The notes beneath the pieces were generated by a model. That model was not told the DNA's origin. It searched no databases and saw only the letters and a list, made by a program, of their open reading frames with translations. Of a stretch of DNA of 64,000 bases, positions 1 through 12,241 are shown piece by piece (position 1 is the stretch's first letter; each line of letters starts with the position of its first letter). A program made the translations under genes and the position numbers. The stretch is from positions 2,155,766-2,219,765 of the forward strand of contig JXTC01000002.1 in the NCBI GenBank assembly GCA_002914845.1, read 5' to 3'. This DNA is from Trema orientale. Taxonomy: Eukaryota > Streptophyta > Magnoliopsida > Rosales > Cannabaceae.

Positions 1-51
1 ATTGTTGTGTCTATTTTCAACTGCTGCTGCAACCCAGCGTACTGGACCTGC
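1..51 (-). other. possible exon of a minus-strand gene cut by the left edge
   Basis: Read on the minus strand, this stretch follows a T-rich tract and AG acceptor-like sites and is open in two frames. It is less AT-rich than the DNA beside it. The pyrimidine-rich minus-strand sequence around 480-720 could be the leader of the same gene. No family could be recognised from about 17 codons, so this is only a guess that a gene continues to the left. Confidence 0.2.
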
Positions 52-1050
52 TCTCCTTGTAAAAAATAATTAACTCATTAGTTATGCACATGTATCAATC
101 CTCATTCAGTGAGTAGGGTAACTTTAAACAAACACCCCATGAAAGAGTCTTAGAAGTAGAAAATAAAAGAGGTATCTTCACCCTTTTCCCCTCTTGAAGG
201 CATTGTGAATACAGAATAGAGATTTCTAAACCAACTCAAAATAAGGCTATTATCTAGTTGTACAACATTGACCAGTTACCATCATCATATGCACCAAAAA
301 CAAAAAAAAAAAAAAAAAAAAGCCAGTGAATCCCTCACAAAACCACACACCCATATATACCAAGACATGCATAAATTAAATCCTCCAAAATCAGGAAAAA
401 ATCACAAAAAACAAAAGATGATTTTGATAATAATTGAAAACAAATTTAGTAAGTGATTGCAGTCTCGTATCTCCTGAAAATCACGCCTTTGCATACTCTG
501 CACTATTAGAGTGAAACAATAATTTCGGAGCCGGAAAAAAGGAAAACATGGAGGGAAAATGAAGGAGAAAGATGGGATTTGAAAGGAGTAAAGGAAACCC
601 GGAGTTAGTCTCCTCGGTCGCGAATGTCGTCGTTACTGAATCTAGCGCCTAAGGAGGAATAGTTGCAGAGGGTTAGATAGATGGCAAAACCTATGTTTGA
701 AGAAATGACACGCGCGTGTACACCAAACTATGTATAAATCCCTCTAAAATCCAATTTAAGCAAAGAATCACAAAACAAGGAAAAAAAATGGGTAACCATC
801 TATCTGAAAGCTCTTTCAAGGAAAATTTAAAAGGAAAAAAAAAAAAAAAAAAACAAAGAAAGAAAAATCTGAGAAGAAAGAGATAAGGAAAATTTTGGTT
901 TTATTTCTATCAATTGCCCTTACTAATGCATGTGATAATTGACAGCCCTTTTTAGCGGAAATGGTAAAGAAGGACTAAAGTGATACTAAAATATAAAATT
1001 AGGGAGTTAAAAGCTAAAAAAAAAAAAGAATGAGATCTAATTAAGAAACT
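52..1050. other. non-coding stretch, possible minus-strand leader
   Basis: The stretch is AT-rich with poly-A runs near 301-321 and 836-853. The part at 480-720 is less AT-rich and, on the minus strand, pyrimidine-rich like a plant 5' leader. No coding region can be supported. It may hold the promoter and first exon of a gene to the left and the distal promoter of the F-box pseudogene to the right. Confidence 0.3.
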
Positions 1051-1167
1051 ATGAAATGGTTGGGGACCTCAGGTGTGATATTAACCCCCTTAAAAATAAT
1101 AAGCAACTGTGGTCCGCCTTTTACAGCAAGCTTTAAGGTTAGGAGGCCTAGCTCGGTGATGTCAAAG

Positions 1168-1586
1168 GTGAGTCTCTCTATCTCACTCTCTTCTGTTTTT
1201 CTTTTGGAAATGTTGAATTTGTTTGACTTACTCTTTGGGAATTGGTCATATTGCTAGTATCTAGGTCTAGAAAAGAGTGTATTTAGCACTCCTTCTCCGC
1301 ACCACAAAATTAGGTATTTCATATGGTGCATAATTGAAAAGAGTTTTTTTTTTTTTTTTTTTTTTTCCTTTTCGCTTAATTTGTTCATTATTAGATTACC
1401 TCTTCTGGGAAGAATTTTGGTACTCAAGTGACAAAGTCTGAACTTTTTTCATCTGCTCTGAGAAATGAAAAATTAGAAATGTGTCACCACTTGAAAATTT
1501 CCCCTTCTACTGGGCACTTTTATTTTTTGGTTTTAGTGGAAATATTAATGGAGTAAGACGTTGTCACTGTGAATTTGAGATTGCAG
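1168..1586 (+). other. leader intron of the first F-box copy
   Basis: A donor AAAG|GTGAGT follows position 1167 and an acceptor TTGCAG ends at 1586, five bases before the ATG of the first F-box copy. The second F-box copy has the same arrangement (4825-5359, also AAAG|GTGAGT). The leader intron is therefore ancestral to the pair and was copied with the gene. Confidence 0.55.
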
Positions 1587-1590
1587 AAAG

Positions 1591-2811
1591 ATGAAGAGGT
1601 TTTGCCATCTTCCAGAAGAGGTAGTGGAGGAAATCTTATTGAGATTAACCCGTTGATTGTCTAATAAGATTCAAATGTGTCTGTAAGTTGTGGTACACCT
1701 TGATCAATGGCCCATCATTTGTAAACAAACACCTTCATTTTAATCTCAAGAACACCACGATCTCTTCCGCCGCATCCTTACTTTTGAGGTGGACTTGCCC
1801 AAGAACTATCAATGGATGATGATATCTTCAGTGATGAGTATGACGATACCAAACAAGTACTATCACTGGTCTGGTCACTATCCGCAACAAGCATGATAGT
1901 AATGGTGGCACCCTTCCTAGTGTTATAGAAGAGCTCAGTTTACCACTTTTTTCGAATATAGAGCATGCTCCTAGAATTGTCAGCAGCTTTCACTGTAATG
2001 GCCTCATTTGTCTCGTAACTGATATTTATTCACCTCATGGAGAGACATTTGTTTTCTGCAATCCATCACTCGGAGAATTCAGAATTATTCCTGTACCATC
2101 CTGTCTGCCTAATTTTGGATGTATGGTATACATCTCTGGATTTGGCTTTGATTCCATAGCTAACGATTACAAGTATGTTCGGGTTTTGCGTTCTCTTAAA
2201 GATCGTAATGAGTTCAGAATCTCAGGTTTACACTCTAAGAACTGACTCTTGGAAGGATATCAAGATTGATATTAAACTTAGATTCCGTTTGTATGGTCGC
2301 AAGGTAGTGTATTGCAGAGGTGTTTGTTATTGGTGGAATATGTTGATGTGTTATGTCAACAGCACGATTCTTTCATTTGATATTTGTGAAGAGAATTTTA
2401 GAAGCATATCACTACCGGATGTCCAAGTTGAATCTTCAGACTAGAAGAGCCTCGCAGTGTGGAATGAATCAGTTGCCTTGTTTCTCTCACGCGAAAACTC
2501 TCGTGGTATTCAACATCTTTTGAAATGTGGGTGATGGTTGACAACTTTGGTGGTGTTAAAGATTGTACCTCTTGGCACAAACATCTCACAGTCGGGCCAC
2601 TAATATGCATTCATTCCCCTGTGGCATATTGGAAGACAGACGAGCTCTTAATGGAAACTAGGGATGGACGATTTGTATCTTACAACCTCCATACCCAAAA
2701 GCTTAGTAGAATTCCCATTACTGGGGCAGTTGTACCAGGACAGTCTCACATGCTGTTTCTTATTTGAAGAGTCTAGTTTCGGTCAAAGGAGGAAACATGC
2801 TCAACCACTGA
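1591..2811 (+). pseudogene. F-box/FBA gene, decayed tandem copy
   Basis: This is a relic of an F-box protein with a C-terminal F-box-associated (FBA) domain, the substrate-binding part of an SCF ubiquitin ligase. The ATG at 1591 starts MKRFCHLPEEVVEEILLRL, close to the F-box of the copy 3.8 kb downstream. The frame is lost about 20 codons in, where the downstream copy reads PPKSLMRFK. Later parts persist in separate frames: 2175-2444 (matches the YSLGTDSW region) and 2525-2767 (matches the MWVM...VVPG region). There are therefore at least two or three frame breaks. Similarity to the downstream copy is clear along the whole length. No full-length product is possible. The strong nucleotide match shows duplication of a whole gene including its leader intron. 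Confidence 0.85.
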
Positions 2812-3885
2812 GGTAACTCATTAATTTTGTTCCTTGCAGCCATCATGATCTTGACTTGATTAACAGAAGATCTATCCTTCTCTTGTAGTGTTTTGGACTA
2901 GGAGTTTCATAGAAAATGTTAGTTTGGTCCTGTATTACAGTCTTCCCAGTTTTGTAACACATGTTTGAACTGCTTGGCATCAATATTGAGGACCTCTAGG
3001 GATGACTGTATGCCTATTTCACACTTAAATGAGAATTTTGATTTTTTGTTTTTGCTGGTATTACTAGAAAATGTCCATTTAAAGATAGAAAATTTACAAA
3101 ATTGAAGCTGATATGTAGGGAGAAGTCTCTGCTAGGCTCATTGGGACAGAAGATTGTCTTTTGGCTACTGATACATTTGACTCCTCATCCTTCTGGTTGA
3201 TTCAAATTTACTGACAGTGCTTAATTACAGTGGGGATTCTTTTTACAATGTTAACTGTTAGATTTCGATATGATGGTTGAAAAAATAAATCTAAAAGGTT
3301 CCCATTGGTTTCTCTATCATAAAAATAGGAAAAGTTGCTCCCATACATATATGTACATATACATGAGTACACAGTTATGCTAATACTTCCCTCACTATAA
3401 GCCTCGATGATCAATGATGGTTACATTCCTGCTTACGAAATATGATATTCTTATTTTTTCCTTATTTGCAATTCGACTTTTTTTTTCTTTTCATTTTGAT
3501 CCTTTCTAGCTTGCAACTTTTCAGATTTATAATTTGCTTGTGTCGTGAAATTTAGATACAGAGTTTGTAGTTTTTGATCAATGATGCAAGGTACAGATAA
3601 GTTATTGTGCTTCGATTACCATTTGGAAGTAGTATTTGAGAAAAAGTACCAGAAAATTTTCCTTTTGGAAAAATATTACAGAGCACTAAGTTTTTTGACG
3701 GTGTCGTACAGTATAGTCTCATATTTTGCTGTCCCAAATATTTTGTACAGTGATCCAAAATAGCATCACTCTATTATATTTGGACATTGAATATGAAAAA
3801 CTTTCAGTAAGATTAGATATTATTTTTCAACCATTAAGACACAGACATTGACTGTAATATATATATATATATACACATATATATA
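2812..3885. other. intergenic, 3' flank of the F-box pseudogene
   Basis: AT-rich DNA after the pseudogene; its first part may be former 3' UTR. Short open frames on both strands show no recognisable family and no splice context. Nothing else was seen. Confidence 0.4.
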
Positions 3886-4091
3886 GGGCACTAATCCAGT
3901 AGGTATTTTTTTTTACTTATATATAGATATTATTTTGACCAATTAAAATTTATTATACATATTTTTTTATATTAAAAAATAAGAGAGAGAAATAGCATCA
4001 ATGATGCACGTTTTTTTATGCACATTATTATAGCTGACGGTGATCCAACGACTAAAAAAAAAGTACTAAAATACCTATTGGATTGACAACC
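3886..4091. mobile_element. MITE, GGGCACCAATCC family, copy 1
   Basis: A 206-bp element that starts GGGCACTAATCCAGTAGG and ends with the inverted match CCTATTGGATTGACAACC. It sits inside a (TA)n tract, so the target duplication cannot be read. Its body (GAGAGAGAAATAGCATC, GATCCAACGACTAAAAA) matches two further copies at 22580-22791 and 22816-23056. It has no coding capacity. The superfamily is unassigned; a TA-rich target could suit PIF/Harbinger or Tc1/mariner. Confidence 0.8.
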
Positions 4092-4609
4092 ATATATATA
4101 TATATATGTATATATAAAGTTTTAGCATTTTACACGCATAATATTGAAGTGCATATCTTCATACGTAACCATCACCCAACCGAAACAAGGGAAAGGAATC
4201 TGAGAAGGCTTTGGAATTTTATTTTATTTTTTTGGTGGGTGCTTCGGTTTAATTATTGGAGTTACTTTTTCATAATAATAACTAAATCAAGCATACTGAA
4301 TTTTTCTTTCTAACTGGGTACTAGGTAGTGTAATGTTTTGGTTACTGCGTAATGCTTAGTCAAGTCAAGTTAGTTAGTTACCAAAAATAAAACAATAAGG
4401 ACCAAGTTATAATAGCAAACATACTCAAGGGACCAAGTTGTGCAATTGACCCACAAATTTATTGAACTATTCTAGTTATTACTAGCGTTAGCTTTTTCTG
4501 CTTTCTGATACAAGATGAGAAACTTTCACTTGTTTTGGTTAGCATTAGGCATAGCCCATGGTCAGGTTTTTTCCCCTTTTTGTGATGCAGCCAGAGTACT
4601 TCACTCCCA

Positions 4610-4824
4610 AAACCTTTAAATATACCCCATATTCTATCAATACAATCTACAAATCAACTTCACAAACAAGACCTCTTTTACCTATTCACCATTTCACTTG
4701 CATCACTTTATTTATTTATCAGAGGTAGAGCTGTATTTTTATATCTAAGCTCTGTTAATCTGATGTATTGGAAGAATTTGATAACCCAAAACAAGAGGAG
4801 TAGCTGGTGATTTTCTTACTAAAG
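4610..4824 (+). promoter_or_regulatory. core promoter and leader exon of the second F-box gene
   Basis: A TATA-like stretch lies near 4615-4628 (TTTAAATATACC). It is followed by a C/A-rich leader and, at 4824, by the donor AAAG|GTGAGT of the leader intron. The transcription start is inferred at about 4650. This arrangement suggests that the F-box gene is, or recently was, transcribed. Confidence 0.4.
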
Positions 4825-5359
4825 GTGAGTTTCTCTAACCCACTTTCACTTATTTCATTTTAAACTATCATACTCTTTTTTCTTTTTTTTTTTGATTTAT
4901 TTTCTTGGTAATTTGTCTAGTAAAAATTGTTAATCTCTAGATATAGCTATGATTTGATATCAAGATGTTTGTAATTTAAGCTCATCTAGTGAGAGTTTTA
5001 AAGACTCTAGTTTAGATGTTGAACATACATGTCACAGATTTAGAGATTTAAAAAAAAAAAAAAAAATTATTTCTATCCTCTGTGAATGTTTTCTCTGGAT
5101 TGTTTCTGGAAATTTTATAGATTGATTGAGGGGTTTGGTTTTCATGTCCCTTTGCTAGGTAGACAATGTTTTCCCTCATAAATTTATTAGTAAAAAATAT
5201 AAACTGAAATTTCTATTACAATGTTATTATACTTAAAATAATGATTTTTTAAATAAAATCCATTTTATCAAGTATCCAAATATTTAGTTATCTATGAGAA
5301 ATGAACAATTTAATTGTTATAAAATATTTCAAAGTTTGTCATTGAATTGGAAAGTGCAG
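4825..5359 (+). other. leader intron of the second F-box gene
   Basis: A 535-bp GT..AG intron with donor AAAG|GTGAGT and acceptor AAGTGCAG, ending three bases before the ATG at 5363. It rules out the longer open frame that begins at 5294, because that extension lies inside the intron. The paralogue has the same intron position. Confidence 0.65.
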
Positions 5360-5362
5360 AAC

Positions 5363-6616
5363 ATGAAGAGGTTAACCCGCCTGCCAGAGGAGGTAATGGT
5401 GGAAATCCTGTTGAGGTTGCCCCCTAAGTCTCTAATGAGATTTAAAAGTGTTTGTAACTCATGGTACGATCTCATTACTGATCCATCTTTTATAAAAAAG
5501 CACCTTCTCCTCAATGCTAACAATGGCAAGACCTCTTCCTCCACAACCTTAATTTTGAGGTGGACTCTCCAGGGACTATCATTAGATGATATCTTGAAGT
5601 GTAATTTTGGCGAGGATCATCGTCACGACAAACAAGTTCTGTCTTTGGTCACTATCTTTAACAGAGATAATGATGATGATAACAATGATCAAATTCCTTG
5701 TGTCGTTGAAGAGCTCAATATGCCACTTATTCCCAGTGGTGAAGATTTCGGCTTCCTTCCCACTCTAGTAGGTTCTCATTGTAGTGGTCTCATTTGCCTA
5801 GTTGATTGTTTTCCTCAGCATAAAGATATAATCTTTTTGTGCAATCCCTCTCTCAGAGAATTCAAGCTTATTTCTGCGCCTTGCCTACCTACACACTTCA
5901 CATCGACTGAGTACGGATTTGGCTACGATCCTAAGGCTAGAGATTACAAGTTTGTTAGGATTTTGAATGGTTCTGATTATGGTGTGGGATCTAATATGGC
6001 ATCTAGAGCTCAGGTGTACTCTCTGGGAACTGATTCTTGGAGGGAGATCAAGATGGATATGAAAGTTCGATATTATAGGGGTCGTCGCAAGGGGGTGTAC
6101 CTTAGAGGTGTTTACTACTGGTGGATCAACGCGTTACCATATTAGAAGGATATGATTCTTTCATTTGATATGTGTGATGAGAAATTTCAGAGAATACCAT
6201 TACCTGATGAGGTTCAGAGGTTTGGCGCGGAATGGAGGAGTCTAGCTGTGTGGAATGAATCACTTGTGTTGTTCTTCTCAGCTCAAAACTCATGGTTTTC
6301 AACATCTTTCGAGATGTGGGTTATGCTTGACATCTTTGGTGCTGATGAAGGTGTTACTCCTTGGATCAAACATCTAACAGTTGGGCCACTAATAGGGATT
6401 CACTCCCCTGTGGCATTTTGGAACGATGACGAGCTCTTAATGGATACTAGAGATGGAGGAATTTTATCCTACAACCTTTCTACCCAAGAGATCAGAAGAC
6501 TTCCCATTCATGGGGCTGTGGTACCAGGGTCGTCTTATGCCGATTTTTTTCAGAGGAGTCTTGTTTCAGTCAAGGGTGGAAACGTGCTCAACCAACTCGC
6601 TTATCTAGATCTCTAG
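5363..6616 (+). pseudogene. F-box/FBA protein gene with one internal TAG
   Basis: Encodes an F-box protein of the CPR1/CPR30-like FBA group, substrate receptors of SCF E3 ubiquitin ligases. The F-box covers about residues 1-45 (LPEEVMVEILLRLPPKSLMR, then CNSW), followed by the F-box-associated domain (FLCNPSLREFKL, YGFGYDPKARDYKFVRI, VYSLGTDSW). Codon 261 (6143-6145) is TAG. The same frame then runs open to the natural stop at 6616 with typical FBA sequence (MILSFDMCDEKFQRIPLP, SYNLSTQEIRRLPIHG). Read through, the protein would be about 417 residues, the usual family length; with the stop it is 260 residues and loses about half of the FBA domain. A single stop in an otherwise clean frame means a very young pseudogene, a strain-specific null allele or a sequence error. 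The decayed copy upstream does not carry this stop. Confidence 0.85.
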
Positions 6617-8203
6617 AGCAGTCACAATTTGAGGAGGAAAAGATTTGTTTTTACATGACAGTATGAAACTATTTTACTATTTTGTTGCTCTCTTTTGCAT
6701 GCTTTGGCATGAATATTTGAACATCTATATCATGTATGTCTATCTTCTATTGAGGATGGAAATATAATCTTCTTTTAGCAAATAGCAAAACGGTAAATGT
6801 CTTTATAAGAAACTCAGCAACCTGCCAAAATAAGTCATCTTGAGGCTTTCGAGTACCTTTTTGTTGCTTTGATTTAAATTCAGACTAAGTGAGTGACCTT
6901 CATCGATCATTGGCATTCACATTATCATGCATCTTAGATATAACATGTTGATCATCTATACTAAATGGACATTCTTTACGCCAACAAGTCTAAATACTTG
7001 GCAATGCAATGAATTTGAAGTCTATAGAAAGAGAGTACACACATATATGCATATAGTCATCTATACATATGCCGAATGTTATGTATGATAATCAAGAATT
7101 AAATATTCCGAAAACGCAGATCATTTACAAGAATTTGTTTCCAGTGAATTATTATTCTCTTGGTGAGGTATAAATGTATGTACTTCGGGGGAAAACTGGT
7201 TTTCATGACTCATGGCTTCGGTAAATATATGCATTCTATTACTCATGTAGAATATAAATATTTGTCAAACCTGAACAAATATAGATTGCAGTATCACATT
7301 TCTAGTGAACAAAGTACAAACTCTTTCATAATTTAAAAAAAAAAAAAAAAAAAAAGAAGATACAGACTCTTTATGAAGCAAAGAATTCTCATCACAAGCT
7401 GATTTCAGCCCTATTGAATCTACTACTATGGAAATATACTTGTCTGCGAAAACATTGGGATTTGGCCTATTTGAAAATTGGTATATGTATCCCACGGTGA
7501 TGAAAATGTTAAATTGTTTTTAAAATTTATGCCACATTTTATAAACGAATGTGTTGGTAGAACTGGAAAACTAACTAGTCATTATGAGAAAACTGCCGAT
7601 AGTGGGTGGTGGTGTTACCTAACAAGTAATTGATTATTCTCTAACCAATCAGGAAAGACATTAATATGCATATATTAAAGTTCCTCTTCCAATAACTCAC
7701 ACTAATTTCGAAAAAAAAAAATACTATTTCATGTTAGTGCAATAACCCCCCTATGAATCTAGCTATAACTTTTTTTCCCCCCTCTCTCACTACTTGCAAA
7801 ATATGTATCATACAAGGGAACTTACTATCAAAAATCTCCTTGATACCACATCTGAATTGATATTCATGATTTCCACATATCATTGTTCTCATCGTCAAAG
7901 ATCTAGCATGTGAAAAGGAGATAGAGATGTAGCCAAAGACAACTTGCCGATGCTTAATTAGTTTCTTGCAAAAATCGAAGTATAATGGTATATGATAAAA
8001 ATTAAGACTTAAAGTATCTTAGTTGAGAGTTTAATTACCGGCAAGTCATCCTTGGCTGCAATACATTACCTCGAATCCCCATGCAAGACTTCAGATGAGC
8101 ATCACCAAAAAAAAAAAAAAGTTGAAAACCGAATGGATTCAACCTCAATCTTATAAGATAGAGAGGGTATGTCGTTTTGAAAAGGTAAGTATGAAAAAAA
8201 AAA
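6617..8203. other. intergenic
   Basis: The first 150-200 bases are probably the 3' UTR of the F-box gene. The rest is AT-rich with a poly-A run near 7336-7354 and no supportable gene. Short frames on both strands show no family features. Confidence 0.4.
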
Positions 8204-8567
8204 GGATAATTGCAAAAAGATACCATGAAGTTTAGTAGTTCTGTAATTTAAACCCTGAAGTTTGGACTTTGCAAAATAATACTCTGAGATTAAGAATTTC
8301 TGAAAATTAATACCCTGGACAGATTTTCTGACCAATTTTAGAAATGAAAAAAACAGTAATATCTTCTATTAAAACTAGATTAATTCATATTATTTATCTT
8401 AATTTTGAGGATATTATTGTATTTTATCAGTTAAAATTATTCAAAAAATTAATCCAGGTATTAATTTTTCGAAATTCGTAATTTTAAGGTATTATTTTGC
8501 AGAGTCCAAACTTTAGAATTTAAATTACAGAACATTCAAATTTTAGAATATTTTTTTGCAGTTATCC
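8204..8567. mobile_element. MITE with terminal inverted repeats of about 115 bp
   Basis: The left end GGATAATTGCAAAAAGATAC is matched in inverted orientation by the right end GTTATCC. The inverted match continues inward for about 115 bases, including GTTTGGACTTTGCAAAATAA on the left against TTATTTTGCAGAGTCCAAAC on the right. The element is 364 bp with a short unique centre and no coding capacity. Both flanks are runs of about 10 A, which could be the target duplication. Such long inverted repeats would suit a Mutator-type derivative, but this is inference. Confidence 0.8.
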
Positions 8568-10430
8568 AAAAAAAAAAAATTGCAAATGGCTGGATGAGTA
8601 AGATAAGAGAAGATAAAGATAGTGAGTCACATGGGATCCGAAATTAAAACTATACGTGTTTGCTTCCCAAGACTATACATAATACGTTGCATTTCAATCA
8701 TATGGGTACATATTTTTCCCAATAAATAAAAGAAAAAGAAATATCATAGTAGTATTTTCATTTGTTGGTGTTATCATTGCATAGAAAATTGGCTAACAAT
8801 GTCTGAGTTGAAACCAATGAAATAAAAGGAGGAAAAATAGAAAGGAATATGGGATAGGATGTGACAACGGTGTAGGTCTCGCAAACCAATGCAAATCAAA
8901 CATAAAGATTTTGTTCCATCACCTAAGGTTAGATTAGGTTGTACCACAATACACATCCCCCCTCCCCCGTGCTTCACATTCCTATCATCATGGCTTGATT
9001 TTCTCTTCAAGGAAAATCTTATCATTTGCAAAATAAATCAAAGTTATTTTGGATTACACTAGGCAAAAAAATTATGTTCGAGATGTCCTACCATAATAAG
9101 TCAGTTTATGTAAAGCTTCACGATATAAAGTCGTCAATTTGTCTTGAGATTATATACATAAAAAAGAAAAAAAAAGATTAAAATATGAGATATAAAATTT
9201 CAAGAAAGAAAGGAAGAAAGATATAATAGTTTGTTTAAAAATGATTACTTTTCATTATTATGTTTTTCTTGATAGTGTCAGTGTGATGCAATGGGGAATG
9301 GAGCCAGCTCTAGGATCCTGAAAATGGTTATGGGAATGACATGGGTTTGGTATATGGTTGTGCCTGTTTTGCAGCAATTATCATCCTCTTGGAGCAGAAA
9401 ATGTGACCTCAGCCATACCCTTTTCTATGCCCATTTTGAGGAAAAGAGTACAAAACACACCAGCTCCTTTTTTTTTAAAAAAAAAAAAAAACAAAGTGTA
9501 GTACATAATTCTCTATGCTCACTTGATTTTTGAACTTAACAATGACTGTTTCATTTTAACGAAGAAAAATATCAATGCAGGTTTTTTTTTTCTTCTTTCC
9601 AATTATATTTTACATGAACAGAAAAAATTATCTATTTTTTCATGGAAAAAGAGTACATATTGTTTTATAAAAAGGGCTTAATCTTACTTTTGGCTCGGAA
9701 GATAATACAAATGCCATTTTGTTCTTAAGTTTCATAATGTCCAAATTTGGCACCCCAATTATGTCTTTTGCTTCAATTTTGACCCTAAAACTTTCAAATA
9801 TCTCATGTTACTGCTCTGAAATATATTTTATGTACTGTGTTGGCCTTAATTCATAACAAAATAGTCAAAACTGATGCATTAGTCAAGTTCCAATGCCATG
9901 GCTGTGACATTGTGATATATAGGAGCCAAAATGGAATTCAAGTTATTATTAGAACTAAAAATAGGATAAACCATTTTGCAAAAATTGATTAACCATATAA
10001 AAGACAAAAAAAAAAATAAAAAAATAAAAAGAAGACGGACTTCCCAAAATGGTTCATTTGGACACTTCATTAATAATGTCACTTATTTAGTTTTTATAGC
10101 TAAATGGCTGAATAAAATTGAATCTAATATATCAATTAATATATAATATATTTTCTCAGCATAAAACCCCATATATTAACATAATTTGGATCTAATATAT
10201 CACTTGATGTATACAGCATAAAAAAATTATAAGTGGCAATCTACAATGAAAAAAAAAACTTTTATTATAACAAAAATGCTATAAACATCATTATAAATCA
10301 TCTTGAAAAAAATAACTTGAATTTGAATGATGTATTCAGGTGATAGATAATGAATAGAGAAAAAAAATAGACACATATTAAATATTAATTTTCCCATAAT
10401 ATAATGCCTTATTTGCTATAATTTTTTTTG
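8568..10430. other. intergenic, AT-rich
   Basis: Mostly AT-rich DNA with A/T homopolymers. A GC-richer bit near 8850-9010 has a short open frame on the minus strand without recognisable features. No gene or intact mobile element could be supported. Confidence 0.35.
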
Positions 10431-10499
10431 GAAAAATTAGACAATATACGGTATTTCAGAAAAAATTTAAAAAATATACGGTGGTTTTGTATTTTTTAA

Positions 10500-10730
10500 G
10501 GTGCGGTATGATTTTTATTAAAAAATATTATTTTCTAACAAATATTTCGAAAAATACTATTTTTAAAAATAGTAATCAGTTTCCAGAAATTGATAACTAG
10601 TAACTAAAGATATTTATAACTGGTAACCAGTAACCAGTTTTCAGAAATTGGTAATTATTTTAAAAATAGTATTTTTCTAAATATTTTTTAAAAAGTGATA
10701 TTTTCTTAATAAAAACTGTATGAAAATTAG
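10500..10730. repeat. foldback (inverted repeat) element
   Basis: The left arm (TTTTTATTAAAAAATATTA, then AAAAATACTATTTTTAAA, then CAGTTTCCAGAAATTG) is mirrored by the right arm (CAGTTTTCAGAAATTGG, then TTTAAAAATAGTATTTTT, then TTCTTAATAAAAA). The loop holds small repeats of GTAACCAGT. It looks like an old MITE; its outer ends are unclear and may reach 10430 and 10790. Confidence 0.55.
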
Positions 10731-10899
10731 AAGAAAGCCTGACTTCTGTATTTTTGTAATTTTTTTGGTTTTTGTAGTTTTTTTTCGAAAAAGGGTCCAT
10801 AGGTAGAGTTACTCAACCGGACAAAACAAGGGCCCAACTTGGCCAAAATTCTGAAAAGCCTGTATCGTGAAAGAAAGGCCTCAAAAGTCTGGAAGCCCA

Positions 10900-12217
10900 A
10901 TATCAAACAACCTCACCAAAAACGCCTAGTTAGAAAGAGAATTGTGCGGTATTTGCGTAGTGTCTAGGCTTCACGCCTTTGATGTCCTCATTCTCATAAG
11001 ATTAGTCCCTCGCTCCCTGCTTCTACAAATCAAACCCCCCATTTCTACTTCTTCTTCCAATCTCTCCCATCAGGTAATCACCTACTCTTCTCTTCTGCTT
11101 ACCTCTTCTTTTTTTTTTTTTTCTTTTTTTTTTCCATTGTTTTTATCTTAAACTTCTTGATATCGAATCAGTGAAAGAAACTAGCAACTGTGTCATCAGT
11201 TCTTGATTTTTTTATTTTTTTTTTTATCATGTTGTTATTTTCTTTCAAAATCCAATTTTGTATCTGGGTTTTAGAGATTTTTGATAATCCAACTGGTTTT
11301 TGAGTTGGTTTTTGTGTTTAGTTGAATTCTTGCTAATGAAACCATGGTGTTCTTTAATGCTTGAACCAATCAGAGAACTGGGCAATGGTCTAAATGCATG
11401 AATGAGTTTCCGACTTCTGATTTGATTGATTTATTGCCCGTGATTGTTTTGGTTTCTTTTCCAGTGATTTTTTGTTTGCTTTTTCTTACGTCTAACAAAC
11501 AGGCTTATGATTGTTAGGACAAGAAATGATAAGACTGGTTAGATACAACATGTTGTACGGATTCTTGTTTCATTATTTTGCCTTAAAATATGTTGTTATT
11601 ATTTATATGAAAAGTTGTGATTACGTTAATTCTCCATGTAAATGTAAAGGTGGTAAGGAGAAAGTATAGTTGCTATGAAGGTTCTTAGATGAATGAGTAG
11701 AGAATAAAAATGTCAGAATAGGCACTGAGTTTATTTAACCAGTTACATGAACACATAGATAATTTGGCGTGAAAAAAAAAAAAGATATATCAATTTAGTC
11801 AAAACACTTATTTGGAGAGGATTTTCCGTATAATTTATTTTTGAACCCATGATATGGAATGGATTGTGGTGATTCATTTTCTCATGAATGAACAGGGCTA
11901 ATCTTGTCTGAACCTTTTTTTTTTGCTGGAAGTGATATTGTCAAAAGATTTATCAGTATAATCATAACATATGTCTTTCGTGTGAATTTTTCTAATTAAT
12001 TTGTTTTTGGTCCCACTTTGTGGAGTGTGCTGATTCGTTTTCTCATGAATGTACAGGTCTATTCTTGCCTAGACTTTATGTATCTATTAATTTAATGTTT
12101 CTGAAATTCTGAAATGAAAGGACCTCTCTAATTTGTTTTGAAATGCTTGGAGATGATTTTACTTGTCTTTGTACATTGTGAATTGTGATTCAGTAAAGTC
12201 ATTTGTTTGCTTCACAG
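10900..12217 (+). other. leader exon and first intron of the endosulfine-like gene
   Basis: A pyrimidine-rich leader (about 10980-11073) ends at the donor CATCAG|GTAATC. The acceptor CTTCACAG ends at 12217. The intron is about 1.14 kb and ends 24 bases before the start codon at 12242. It contains a degenerate duplication: 11845-11915 and 12000-12078 both carry a CTCATGAATG..ACAGG core. Long first introns in the leader are common in plant housekeeping genes. Confidence 0.6.
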
Positions 12218-12241
12218 TGCCTCCTGCACCCAGAGCAAAAG

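Noticed and set aside
5294-5362. Longer start for the second F-box gene
   Set aside because: The extension lies within the proposed leader intron, which ends AAGTGCAG three bases before the ATG at 5363, and it has no F-box family match.
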